A stretch of DNA of 16,985 bases from DATFWK01 sp035259345 (GCA_035259345.1 DATFWK010000185.1:1-16985); one strand, 5' to 3'. Positions 6,453 through 13,832 are shown, counted from the first letter of the stretch. Notes: generated from the letters alone by a model not told the origin. Made by a program: numbers and translations.

Positions 6453-7124
6453 ATGACGAGCCGCCACGTGATGGTGCTGGAGGACGACGCGGAGCTCCGG
6501 TCCCTGCTGATCCGGGGGCTGCGCGAGGAGGGCTTCGAGGTCAGCTCCGCCGGCGGCGCGTCCGAGCTGCTGCGGACGATGGCCGGGAAGGTGGAGCCGG
6601 ACGCGCTCGTCGTCGACATCGGGCTCCCGGACGCCGACGGCCGGGACGTCGTCCAGGCGCTTCGGGCCAACGGCGTCGGCGCTCCGGTGATCTTCCTGAC
6701 CGCGCGCGACGCCCTGCCCGACCGGCTCGCCGGCTTCGCCGCCGGCGGCGACGACTACCTGACCAAGCCGTTCGCGTTCGCGGAGCTGGTCGCGCGCCTG
6801 CGCGCGCTGATCAAGCGGGCCGGCGGCGACGCGGGGGTGGACGCCGCGGGCATGCGGCTCGACCCGGCGTCGCACGCGGCGTCCTGCGGCGGCGAGCGTG
6901 TCGACATGACGCCAACGGAGTTCCGGATCCTGGCGCGACTCGCCGCCGCGCCGGGCGAGGCCGTCCGGCGGCGGGACCTGGTGGCGGCCGCCTGGCCCCA
7001 CGGCGCGATCGTCCACGACAACACGCTGGACGTCTACATCGCCCGCCTGCGACGGAAGCTGGCCGCCATGCCGGGCGCGCCCGAGATCGCCACCCGCCAC
7101 GGGGTCGGCTACACGCTGCGGTGA
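6453..7124 (+). CDS. OmpR/PhoB-family response regulator
   Basis: The protein has 223 residues. The receiver domain (1-120) shows the acidic pocket E10-D11-D12, phospho-acceptor D55 in VVDIGLPD, T83 in IFLTARD and K105 in YLTKPF. A winged-helix DNA-binding domain (~130-223) has MTPTEFRILARL, the recognition-helix region LDVYIARLRRKL, and the terminal hairpin HGVGYTLR. No conserved residue is missing. ATG 6453 follows GGGGAG at very short spacing; Met7 is a less likely alternative. The stop overlaps the kinase start as GTGA, so the two are a co-translated pair. This family binds head-to-tail repeats, so sites A, B and C in this cluster are its likely targets. The 42 bp after the upstream gene hold no convincing promoter. 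Confidence 0.93.
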   Translation: MTSRHVMVLEDDAELRSLLIRGLREEGFEVSSAGGASELLRTMAGKVEPDALVVDIGLPDADGRDVVQALRANGVGAPVIFLTARDALPDRLAGFAAGGDDYLTKPFAFAELVARLRALIKRAGGDAGVDAAGMRLDPASHAASCGGERVDMTPTEFRILARLAAAPGEAVRRRDLVAAAWPHGAIVHDNTLDVYIARLRRKLAAMPGAPEIATRHGVGYTLR

Positions 7125-8452
7125 GGCGCCCCCGGCTCGGCATCCGCTCCCGGCTGCTCGTGGCCGTCATGGGCGCGGTCGCCGTCGCGCTCGTCGTGAC
7201 CGTGGTCGCGTTGAACCTGCTGCTCCAGCAGCGCCTGTCGGCCAGCGCGACGTCGCTCGCCAAGGCGCAGGCAGAGGCGCAGCTCGGGTCGCTCGACGTC
7301 CGGGACGGGCGCCTCGTGACGCCCGACCGGCCGGACGATCGCGCGGTCGGGAGTCAGGTCTGGGTGTTCGCGGGGCCGCGGCTCATCGAGCGGCCCGCGG
7401 TCCCACGGAGCCTCGACGCGCCGGTCCGCGCCATGGCCGGCGGGCCCGAGCGCTCACGGAACGTCGGCGACCGGGCGCGCCTCTACGCCCTGCCGGTCGT
7501 CCGGGACGGGCGGCGCTACGGGACCGTCGTGTCCGCGGTCTCGCTGGACCCCTACGAGGAGAGCGAGACGGCCGCGGTCGTCGGCTCGATCGTCCTGGCC
7601 GTGGTGCTGCTCGGCGCGATCTTCGTCGCCTCCCGCTGGATGCTCGGCCGGGCGCTCCTGCCGGTCTCGACGATGACCGACGACGCGGCCAGCTGGAGCG
7701 AGCACGACCTCGACCGCCGCTTCGACCTCGGGGAGCCTTACGACGAGCTCACCCGGCTGGCCTCGACGCTGGACGGCCTCCTGGAGCGCATCGCGGCCAG
7801 CCTCCGGCACGAGCAGCGCTTCACGGCCGAGGTCTCGCATGAGCTCCGGACCCCGCTCGCTCGCATCAGCGGCGAGGCCGAGCTGATGCTCCGGCGCGAG
7901 CGGACGCCGGGCGAGTACCGCGCCGCGCTCGAGGCCATCCAGCGCAACGCCCGTCAGATGACGGGGACGGTCGACGGGCTGGTCGCCGCGGCCCGCCGGG
8001 AGGCCGGGCTCACCCGCGGGACCAGCGACGCCCGCGAGGCGGTGCGGGCAGCAGTCGAGCACGCCGCGGGGCGGAACGGCAAGGCGCACCTCACGCTGCC
8101 GCAGGAGCCGATCCGCGTCGCCGCGGACCGGGAGCTCGTCGAGCGGATGGTCCAGCCGCTCGTCGACAACGCCATTCGCTACGGCAGGACCCGGGTGGAT
8201 GTCTCGGTCGCCCGCAGCGGCTCGGCGGCCCTGGTCCAGGTGGACGACGACGGTCCCGGCGTGGCCGACGAGGAGGGCGACGCCATCTTCGACCCCGGGG
8301 TGCGCGGGACGGCCGCCGGCGACAGCGGCAACGGGGCGGGCCTCGGGCTCGCGCTCGCGCGGCGCATCGCCCGGAGCGCCGGCGGAGAGGTCACCGTCAC
8401 GCCGAGCCCGGACGGCGGCCGCTTCACGCTGCGCCTGCCCGTCGCCCGCTGA
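7121..8452 (+). CDS. Membrane sensor histidine kinase
   Basis: The protein has 443 residues, starting at GTG 7121 inside the regulator's stop (GTGA). The frame stays open far upstream, but the TM helix and basic start (RRPRLGIRSR) appear only from here. TM1 (~11-31), an extracytoplasmic sensor region (~32-150) with no recognised fold, TM2 (~152-172), a HAMP linker, a HisKA domain with H240 in EVSHELRTPLARI, and a HATPase domain with N350 in LVDNAIRY, DDDGPGV and GAGLGLALARRI. All catalytic boxes are intact, so it should autophosphorylate and pass phosphate to D55 of the partner. Its position downstream of envelope-glycan genes suggests it senses an envelope condition, which is inference. It converges with the phospholipase D gene, whose stop lies 29 bp away. 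Confidence 0.93.
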   Translation: MRRPRLGIRSRLLVAVMGAVAVALVVTVVALNLLLQQRLSASATSLAKAQAEAQLGSLDVRDGRLVTPDRPDDRAVGSQVWVFAGPRLIERPAVPRSLDAPVRAMAGGPERSRNVGDRARLYALPVVRDGRRYGTVVSAVSLDPYEESETAAVVGSIVLAVVLLGAIFVASRWMLGRALLPVSTMTDDAASWSEHDLDRRFDLGEPYDELTRLASTLDGLLERIAASLRHEQRFTAEVSHELRTPLARISGEAELMLRRERTPGEYRAALEAIQRNARQMTGTVDGLVAAARREAGLTRGTSDAREAVRAAVEHAAGRNGKAHLTLPQEPIRVAADRELVERMVQPLVDNAIRYGRTRVDVSVARSGSAALVQVDDDGPGVADEEGDAIFDPGVRGTAAGDSGNGAGLGLALARRIARSAGGEVTVTPSPDGGRFTLRLPVAR

Positions 8453-8481
8453 CCGCCCGCGGCGCGGCGGAGCCTGCCTGA

Positions 8482-9927
8482 CTAGCCGTCGACGAGGAGG
8501 CCGTCGATCGGCCCAAGCATGCGCCCGGTATGGCGGGAGACGCCCTGGAGCTCCACCAGCCGGTGGGTGAGCGGCCGCCCGGCCGCCTGGCGCTCACGCT
8601 GCTCGCGGGCCACCGGCCGCCAGCGCCGGTCGATCAGCTCCGAAGGCGGGCCGCCGACATCGCCCTCGGCGAGCTCCAGGTGCTCGGCCCAGAGGCGCAG
8701 GCGCGTGGCGCGCACGAGCGCGGCGTCGTGGGTGACCACGTTCATCTCGGTGTCGTTGAACAGGGAGTGCTCGTTGAGGTTCGCAGAGCCGATCGTCAGC
8801 CACTCGTCGTCGACGATCCCGATCTTCGCGTGGACGTACACCGGGTCGGAGCGCTCCCGGTCGCGGGCGGCGATCGTGCAGGCGAGGAAGCGGCCGGCGC
8901 CGCCGTCGGCGTCGAGCAGCGCGCCGACCTGCCCGCGGGAGTCGTCCTCGCCGCTGTTCGGCTTGGCCGGCAGGAGCAGCAGCATCCGGAAGTCGGCGGC
9001 CGGGGGGTTGCGGAGCTTGTCCGCGAGCACGGCCACGATCTCGGGCGACCAGAGGAACTGGTTCTCCAGGTACACCAGGCGCCGGGCCGAGCGCAGGGCG
9101 CGCAGGTAGGACTCGACGATCCTGAAGTCGCCGCGCGGAAGCGAGGCGTAGATGCCGTTCGGGACCGTGCGGACGACCTGCACCTCGACCTGCCCGGCCG
9201 GGCCCGCGGTGGCGGGGGCCGGCAGCGCCTCGCCGGTGACCTCCCGCCAGCGCACGCGAAAGCTCTCCGCGACGTCGGCGACGGCCGGGCCCGCGATGCG
9301 CGCGGCGGCGTCGTGCCAGCCGACCTGGGCACGGGCGGGATGAGCCTGGCTGTCCAGGCGGTCGCCGGCCAGGTGCGTGAGGTCGATGCCGCCGACGAAC
9401 GCGACCCGGTCGTCGATCACGATCGTCTTCTCGTGATGGCAGTGCATCGGCCGCTCCCGGGCGTCAAGCGCGCAGCGGACGTTGGAGCGGTGGGTGAGCG
9501 CCGCCTGCACGCCGCGCACCGCGCGCCGGGATGGCCGGAAGAGCGGCAGCGGCGCACCGGCCCAGAGGAGCACCCGCACGTCGGCCCGGTCCGCGATATC
9601 GCCGAGCAGGTTCCGAACGACGACCGGCTCGCCCTCCCGCGTCATGGCGAAGTCCGGCGAGACGTGCCAGCCGGTCAGGTGCACGTGCGACTGGGCGCGG
9701 CGCATCTCCTCGACCATGGCCCGGAGCGCGGCGGCGCCGTCGATCAGGATGCTGAGGTCGTTCCCGGCACGCGGCGGCGGCTCCCCGCCGGCCCACCCTC
9801 CGGGCGGCGCGTCCAGCGCGTGCTCCCAGCCGACCCCCCGCAGGCGGCGGCGATGGTGCGAGCGAACCGTGCGGTCCACCCCGCCGCCGACCAGCCTGTC
9901 GGCGGTGAGGAGGAGCCGCTCTGCCAT
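8482..9927 (-). CDS. Phospholipase D / cardiolipin-synthase-like protein (two HKD motifs)
   Basis: The protein has 481 residues with two PLD active-site motifs: H165-x-K167-x4-D172 in HHEKTIVIDD, followed by VAFVGGIDL, and H366-x-K368-x4-D373 in YVHAKIGIVDD, followed by LTIGSANLNEHS. The pair forms one catalytic centre that hydrolyses or exchanges phosphodiester bonds, most likely in phospholipids. There is no TM helix or signal peptide, unlike classical cardiolipin synthases, which favours a cytosolic or peripheral enzyme. ATG 9927 is chosen; the frame runs further upstream but overlaps the preceding gene, and the residues before the Met look non-conserved. It begins 25 nt after the flavoprotein stop, so the two are probably co-transcribed. 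No clear Shine-Dalgarno is seen. Phospholipase versus synthase activity cannot be decided here. Confidence 0.88.
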   Translation of the reverse strand: MAERLLLTADRLVGGGVDRTVRSHHRRRLRGVGWEHALDAPPGGWAGGEPPPRAGNDLSILIDGAAALRAMVEEMRRAQSHVHLTGWHVSPDFAMTREGEPVVVRNLLGDIADRADVRVLLWAGAPLPLFRPSRRAVRGVQAALTHRSNVRCALDARERPMHCHHEKTIVIDDRVAFVGGIDLTHLAGDRLDSQAHPARAQVGWHDAAARIAGPAVADVAESFRVRWREVTGEALPAPATAGPAGQVEVQVVRTVPNGIYASLPRGDFRIVESYLRALRSARRLVYLENQFLWSPEIVAVLADKLRNPPAADFRMLLLLPAKPNSGEDDSRGQVGALLDADGGAGRFLACTIAARDRERSDPVYVHAKIGIVDDEWLTIGSANLNEHSLFNDTEMNVVTHDAALVRATRLRLWAEHLELAEGDVGGPPSELIDRRWRPVAREQRERQAAGRPLTHRLVELQGVSRHTGRMLGPIDGLLVDG

Positions 9928-9952
9928 CGCCGGACGGCGCGTGCCGGTGACC

Positions 9953-11623
9953 TCAGTCGTCGAGGAGCTCGTGACAGAAGCGGGTCGCGAGCGCGCCGTC
10001 GCCGACCGCGGCCGCGACACGGTTCACCGCCCCGGCCCGTACGTCGCCCGCGGCGAAGACCCCGGGACGGACGGTCTCGAGCATGAGCGGCACCCGGTCC
10101 GGGAGCGGCCACGCGAACCGGCCCTGGCACTCGGCCGCGCCCTGCCCGCACAGCAGGTAGCCCGCCGGGTCCGTCCCGAGGACCCTGCTGACCGCCTCGG
10201 TGCACGGGTTCGCCCCGATCATCGCGAAGACCGCACGCACGGGCAGCGTCCGCTCGCCGCGCTCGTCGCGGAGCGTGACCGCGTCGAGCGTCGCGTGGCC
10301 GTGGAGGGCGACGACCTCCGTCCCCGTCAGCACCTCGATGCGGGGATTGCGCTCGACGCGCTCGACCAGGTACCGCGACATCGTGCTCGAGAGGCGCTGG
10401 CCCCGCACGGCCACCGTCACGCTGCGCGCGTACCGGGCGAGGTGGGTCGCCGCCTGGCCGGCCGAGTTCCCGCCGCCGATCACCAGGACGTCCTCGTCGC
10501 GGTAGCGCTTGCCGTCCGCCGGCATGGCGGCGTGGTAGAGCCCGGCCCCGCGGTAGCGGTCGACCTCGGGCACGTCGAGCTCGCGCCAGCGGGCGCCGCT
10601 CGCCATGACGACGGTCCGCCCCAGCACGTGCTGGTCGTCGTCCAGGTCGACGCGGGTGAGCCCCTCGGGGCCGCCGGTGAGCTCGACCACGCGGTGATAG
10701 CTCGAGATCACCGCGTCGAAGCGGCGCGCCTGCAGGGTGGCGTTCCGTGTCAGCTCGGCGCCGGAGACGCCGGTCGGAAAGCCGAGGTAGTTCTCGATGC
10801 GGCTGCTGGTCCCGGCCTGGCCGCCCGGCCCCCACGCCTCGAGCACGACGGTCCTCAGGCCCTCCGAGGCCGCGGCGACCGCGGCCGCCAGCCCGCCCGG
10901 CCCGCCGCCGACGACGACCACGTCGAAGCGCTGCCCGTCGACCTGGGCCCGCAGGCCCAGCTCCCGCGCCACCTGTCCGGGCGAGGGGTTCCGGAGCACC
11001 TCGTCGACCCGGACCAGGATCGGCGTCTCGTCCTCGGGGACGTCGAGCCACTCGAGGATCTTGTCCGCGAGCGGGTCGAGGCCGACCTCGTGGACCTTGA
11101 GCGGGATGAGGTTGCGCTCGAGGAGGTCGCGGACCTCGAAGCCCCGGCGCGAGCCGCGCTCCATGACGAGGCGAAGGGCGCCGTGACCCTCGCCCTCGTG
11201 CCACGCCCGGCGCGCGAGCAGGGTTCCAAGGATCAGCTCGCCCATCTCCGGCCACCCGACCACGATCTCCCTGAGCTTCGCCCGGGGAAAGGCGATCGTC
11301 TCGGTGGGCTCGGCGGCGACGCACTCCGCGATCGCGGGCTCGCCCGTGAACGTGGCGATGTCGCCGACGAACGTGCCGGCGTCGGCCTCGGCGATCCAGA
11401 TCTCCTTGCCCGGCTTGCGGTCGAGCATGTCCACGCGGCCGCTCTCGATGACGTAGAACGGCGCGTCCCGGACGCCCTGCTCGTAGAGCACGTCGCCCGG
11501 CGCGAAGGACCGCCGCTCCCCCTTGTGGGCGAGCTTGGCCATCTTCGCCTCCGAGAGGCGGGGGTAGAGATGCGTGTCGGCGAGGTCCGGGAACCGCTCC
11601 GACCTGATCCGCGTCGTGGTCAT
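9953..11623 (-). CDS. cNMP-binding / thioredoxin-like / thioredoxin-reductase-like flavoprotein lacking CxxC
   Basis: The protein has 556 residues in three parts. Residues ~15-150 are a cyclic-nucleotide-binding (Crp-type) domain (FAPGDVLYEQG, FYVIESGRVDML, GTFVGDIATFTGEP) with no DNA-binding helix-turn-helix. Residues ~165-225 are a thioredoxin-fold segment (LLERNLIPLKVHEV, DETPILVRV, VLRNPS). Residues ~232-556 are a pyridine-nucleotide-disulfide oxidoreductase: FAD motif VVVGGGPGGLAAA, NAD(P) motif VLVIGGGNSAGQAA, and terminal FAD motif PGVFAAGDVRAGAVNRVAAAVGDG. Where thioredoxin reductase has CxxC, this protein has H364-A-A-M367, so both redox cysteines are gone; as I recall, this is shared by its actinobacterial relatives. 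It is probably an FAD/NAD(P)H oxidoreductase gated by a nucleotide. No Shine-Dalgarno precedes the ATG; a TAGCGT six bases before it suggests leaderless mRNA. Confidence 0.87.
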   Translation of the reverse strand: MTTTRIRSERFPDLADTHLYPRLSEAKMAKLAHKGERRSFAPGDVLYEQGVRDAPFYVIESGRVDMLDRKPGKEIWIAEADAGTFVGDIATFTGEPAIAECVAAEPTETIAFPRAKLREIVVGWPEMGELILGTLLARRAWHEGEGHGALRLVMERGSRRGFEVRDLLERNLIPLKVHEVGLDPLADKILEWLDVPEDETPILVRVDEVLRNPSPGQVARELGLRAQVDGQRFDVVVVGGGPGGLAAAVAAASEGLRTVVLEAWGPGGQAGTSSRIENYLGFPTGVSGAELTRNATLQARRFDAVISSYHRVVELTGGPEGLTRVDLDDDQHVLGRTVVMASGARWRELDVPEVDRYRGAGLYHAAMPADGKRYRDEDVLVIGGGNSAGQAATHLARYARSVTVAVRGQRLSSTMSRYLVERVERNPRIEVLTGTEVVALHGHATLDAVTLRDERGERTLPVRAVFAMIGANPCTEAVSRVLGTDPAGYLLCGQGAAECQGRFAWPLPDRVPLMLETVRPGVFAAGDVRAGAVNRVAAAVGDGALATRFCHELLDD

Positions 11624-11629
11624 CGCACA

Positions 11630-11635
11630 ACGCTA
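11630..11635 (-). promoter_or_regulatory. Candidate -10 box for leaderless transcription of the flavoprotein gene
   Basis: On the minus strand TAGCGT (TANNNT type) lies six bases before the ATG at 11623, and there is no Shine-Dalgarno. That geometry would start the RNA at or near the ATG. No convincing -35 box is visible. Confidence 0.3.
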
Positions 11636-11680
11636 GCTGAGCGGGCCAGCCCCAGGGCCGGGCGACCGCGCCGCACACGT

Positions 11681-11715
11681 GGCCGGGGCGGGCCACCGAC
11701 CCGCCCGCCCCGGCC
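11681..11715 (-). terminator. GC-rich hairpin 1 between stress-protein and flavoprotein genes
   Basis: GGCCGGGGCGGG (11681-11692) and CCCGCCCCGGCC (11704-11715) pair perfectly over 12 bp with an 11-nt loop. It lies 128 bp after the universal stress protein stop, with no T-run. It may end that operon's RNA or structure the leader of the next gene. Confidence 0.5.
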
Positions 11716-11719
11716 GGGA

Positions 11720-11746
11720 GAGCCGGCTTCCCCGGCCAGCCGGCTC
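11720..11746 (-). terminator. GC-rich hairpin 2, tandem with hairpin 1
   Basis: AGCCGGCT at 11721-11728 and again at 11738-11745, with G11720-C11746 closing, forms a 9-bp stem with a 9-nt loop only five bases from hairpin 1. On the minus strand it is met first. There is no T-run. Confidence 0.45.
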
Positions 11747-11782
11747 GTCTCGCCCTCCTCACCGCGCCCGCACGACGCGCCC

Positions 11783-11819
11783 TCTACAAAGGCGACGTTC
11801 GGTACGTGCGATTCCTTAC
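11783..11819 (-). promoter_or_regulatory. Shared 37-nt upstream element, copy 2
   Basis: TCTA-N2-AAGG-N2-ACGTTCG-N14-TTAC (plus-strand reading) repeats the blocks and spacing of 294-330. It lies about 24 bp past the universal stress protein stop and 160 bp upstream of the flavoprotein ATG, with the twin hairpins between. It could be a promoter giving a structured leader, or an operator. Confidence 0.45.
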
Positions 11820-11843
11820 GATCTTTGGAACGGCGGCCCGGCG

Positions 11844-12356
11844 TCAGCCGCCGGCCAGGCGGCTGCCGTCGGCGGCCTCGCGCCGCCGGCGCGAGAGCTC
11901 GGACGACGGCACCACGACGACCGGGCGCGTCGCACGCTGCACGACCTCGTTCGCGACGTCGCCGAGGATCAGCGAGCGGACGCCCGAGCGCCCACGTGAC
12001 CCGAGCACGATCGCCGCGGCGTCGAGATCGTCGGCATGCGTGAGGACCGCCTCGTCGATCGGGCAGTCGATCCTGACCGCCTGCGCCTCGGCCTCCAGGC
12101 CGGCCCCCTGCGCGACCGCGGCCCCCTCGTCGGCGATGTCGGCGACGAGCGCCTCCTCCTGGGCGTTGATGCTCGAGGGGTCCTGGACCAGCTCGAGGAT
12201 GTTGATCGCCAGCCTGCCGCCGGACTCGGCGAACGGCTGCCAGTAGCACGCGACGACGGCGCGGTGGCCCGGGAAGAGCTTGGCGGCGGCCTCCACCGCC
12301 ACGCGGCCGCCGTCGGAGCCGTCGAAGCAGACGAGGATGGGCCCCTCACCGCCCAT
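11844..12356 (-). CDS. Universal stress protein (UspA family)
   Basis: The protein has 170 residues, a single Usp domain of usual length. It shows the first strand ILVCFDGSDGGRVAVEAA and the ATP-binding signature G119-x2-G122-x9-G132 in GSRGRSGVRSLILGD, followed by VANEVVQRATRPVVVVP. The residue after the last Gly is Asp133 where Ser or Thr is usual, so nucleotide binding may be altered. Proteins of this family support survival under starvation or stress. The start ATG shares one base with the stop of the upstream small membrane protein (TGATG), so it is the last gene of the PiT unit. The C-terminal tail (SRRRREAADGSRLAGG) is charged and probably flexible. Confidence 0.92.
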   Translation of the reverse strand: MGGEGPILVCFDGSDGGRVAVEAAAKLFPGHRAVVACYWQPFAESGGRLAINILELVQDPSSINAQEEALVADIADEGAAVAQGAGLEAEAQAVRIDCPIDEAVLTHADDLDAAAIVLGSRGRSGVRSLILGDVANEVVQRATRPVVVVPSSELSRRRREAADGSRLAGG

Positions 12357-12601
12357 CAGCTCTCGATCAGCGAGTAGAGGCCGATCCCGATCAGCGCCGC
12401 CAGCACGGCGACGCCGGCCGCGATCAGCGCGATGCCCGCCACCGGGCTCGTGTGGTGCTCCTCGGCCTCGGCCCGGCGGTCGAGCCCGGCGATGGCCAGC
12501 GACACGGCGGTCGGGGCGACCACCGCGACGAAGAGCGCGGTGACGAGGATCTTCCCGAGGTCGCCGAGCGGCAGGTACTCGGAGAGCGACGCGGCGATCA
12601 T
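12356..12601 (-). CDS. Small two-TM membrane protein (81 aa) in the PiT operon
   Basis: The ATG at 12601 overlaps the PiT stop as ATGA and the stop overlaps the universal stress protein start as TGATG, so the gene is held between two coupled partners. Two hydrophobic helices are visible: ~17-38 (ILVTALFVAVVAPTAVSL) and ~55-78 (AGIALIAAGVAVLAALIG), joined by a charged loop (DRRAEAEEHHTS). No known domain is recognised. Its position suggests a small accessory or stabilising subunit of the phosphate transporter, which is inference from context. The reading frame is well supported by the overlaps and hydrophobic pattern. Confidence 0.8.
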   Translation of the reverse strand: MIAASLSEYLPLGDLGKILVTALFVAVVAPTAVSLAIAGLDRRAEAEEHHTSPVAGIALIAAGVAVLAALIGIGLYSLIES

Positions 12602-13749
12602 GCGCCCACCGGCACGGGGGCCCGCGCCCCCGGCGTCGACACGTCCTCGTCGAGGACGTTCTGTGAGGTCACGTTGCCATGACGGCGGGCCATCACGAAG
12701 AACGTCGTGAGGATCGCGACCATGATGCCGCCGACCACGCCGACGCCGACGGTCGGGTTCGAGAAGGCCGAGACGGCCTCCTCGGAGACCGCGCCCATCA
12801 GCCCCGCGGCCGGCATCGTCACGAGCCAGGCGATCACCATGTTGCGGACGACCATCCAGTGGACGACCCCGCCCTTGCGGCCGAGGCCCGCGCCCATGAC
12901 GCCGCCGGACACGACCTGGGTGGTCGAGAGCGAGAAGCCGAAGTACGAGGACGCGAGGATCGACGTCGCGGACGAGGTCTCGGCCGAGAACCCCTGAGGG
13001 GACTGGATCTCGGTGACCCGCGTCCCGAGCGTCTTGATCACGCGCCACCCGCCCGAGAACGTGCCCGCGGCGATCGCGGCGGCGCAGGCGAACTTGACCC
13101 AGAGCGGGACGCCCGAGCCCGCCGACAGCTGGCCGCCGGCGACGAGCGTCAGCACGACGACGCCCATGGTCTTCTGGGCGTCGTTCGTCCCGTGGGCGAG
13201 CGCGACCATCGAGCTCGACGCGATCTGGCTGAGACGGAAGCCCTCGGACGAGCGCTCGGCGCGGTACCGGCGCGTCAGGCGGTACGAGAGCATCGTGGCG
13301 ATGTAGGCCGCGAGCCCGCAGACGAACGGCGCCAGGACGGCCGGGATGACGACCTTGGACGCGATCCCCGTCCAGATCACCCCGGTCGAGCCGACGCCCG
13401 CGATCACCGAGCCGACGACGCCGCCGACCAGCGCGTGCGACGAGGACGAGGGGATGCCGAGGAACCAGGTGATCACGTTCCAGAGGATCGCGCCGACGAG
13501 CCCGGCGAAGATGATCGGCACGGTGACGCCGTCCTGCTCGACGATCCCGCTCGCGATCGTCGCCGCGACGGCCACCGAGATGAACGCTCCGGCGAAGTTC
13601 AGGATCGCCGCCAGCCCGACCGCGGTGCGCGGGGGGAGGGCGCGCGTCGCGATCGTCGTGGCCATGGCGTTGGCCGTGTCGTGGAAGCCGTTCGTGAAGT
13701 CGAACACGAGGGCCGTCGCGACGGTCAGGGCGACGATGGTCGATCCCAT
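12598..13749 (-). CDS. pit: Low-affinity inorganic phosphate transporter, PiT family
   Basis: The protein has 383 residues and around ten TM helices. Both PiT signatures are present: GFHDTANAMATTIATRAL from G21 and AHGTNDAQKTMG with H186, N189 and D190, plus the repeated GIPSSSSHALVGG and SLSTTQVVSGGVMG segments expected of the inverted-repeat fold. PiT proteins carry metal-phosphate using the ion gradient. Many bacterial pit genes have a PhoU-like (DUF47) partner alongside; none is seen here, and the next two genes are a small TM protein and a universal stress protein. The ATG at 13749 has no Shine-Dalgarno; TAAGAC lies eight bases before it, hinting at leaderless or short-leader mRNA. Confidence 0.94.
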   Translation of the reverse strand: MGSTIVALTVATALVFDFTNGFHDTANAMATTIATRALPPRTAVGLAAILNFAGAFISVAVAATIASGIVEQDGVTVPIIFAGLVGAILWNVITWFLGIPSSSSHALVGGVVGSVIAGVGSTGVIWTGIASKVVIPAVLAPFVCGLAAYIATMLSYRLTRRYRAERSSEGFRLSQIASSSMVALAHGTNDAQKTMGVVVLTLVAGGQLSAGSGVPLWVKFACAAAIAAGTFSGGWRVIKTLGTRVTEIQSPQGFSAETSSATSILASSYFGFSLSTTQVVSGGVMGAGLGRKGGVVHWMVVRNMVIAWLVTMPAAGLMGAVSEEAVSAFSNPTVGVGVVGGIMVAILTTFFVMARRHGNVTSQNVLDEDVSTPGARAPVPVGA

Positions 13750-13757
13750 GGCCAGAC

Positions 13758-13763
13758 GTCTTA
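13758..13763 (-). promoter_or_regulatory. Candidate -10 box for the PiT operon
   Basis: TAAGAC on the minus strand lies eight bases before the ATG. TTGGGC lies 15 bases further upstream, slightly short for a -35 partner. It fits the absence of a ribosome binding site but is weak alone. Confidence 0.3.
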
Positions 13764-13787
13764 GCCCACGGCCCAGCCGCCCAACCG

Positions 13788-13799
13788 CCGATGCATCGG
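13788..13799 (-). promoter_or_regulatory. 12-bp perfect palindrome upstream of PiT, possible operator
   Basis: CCGATGCATCGG reads the same on both strands and lies about 40 bp before the PiT ATG, just upstream of the candidate promoter. This is a plausible place for a dimeric regulator, but chance occurrence cannot be excluded. Confidence 0.3.
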
Positions 13800-13832
13800 A
13801 TCGTCACCCGAGCGACACAGGAACGACTCTCC

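Noticed and set aside
4140..7100. A 986-codon open frame on the minus strand
   Set aside because: It lies antisense to four well-supported genes; its translation is Arg/Gly/Asp/His-rich without any domain. Long antisense frames are usual at this GC content.
5633..7120. N-terminal extension of the histidine kinase frame
   Set aside because: The frame is open but overlaps the membrane protein and regulator and is Arg/Gly-rich; GTG 7121 with the GTGA overlap gives a normal TM1.
8453..8481. Terminator between the convergent kinase and PLD genes
   Set aside because: Only 29 bp of GC-rich sequence with no stem long enough to stand out and no T-run.
9482..12043. An 853-codon open frame on the plus strand
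   Set aside because: Antisense to the PLD, flavoprotein and stress-protein genes, with low-complexity translation. Its resemblance at TKATF to the short peptide near 297 reflects the shared DNA element.
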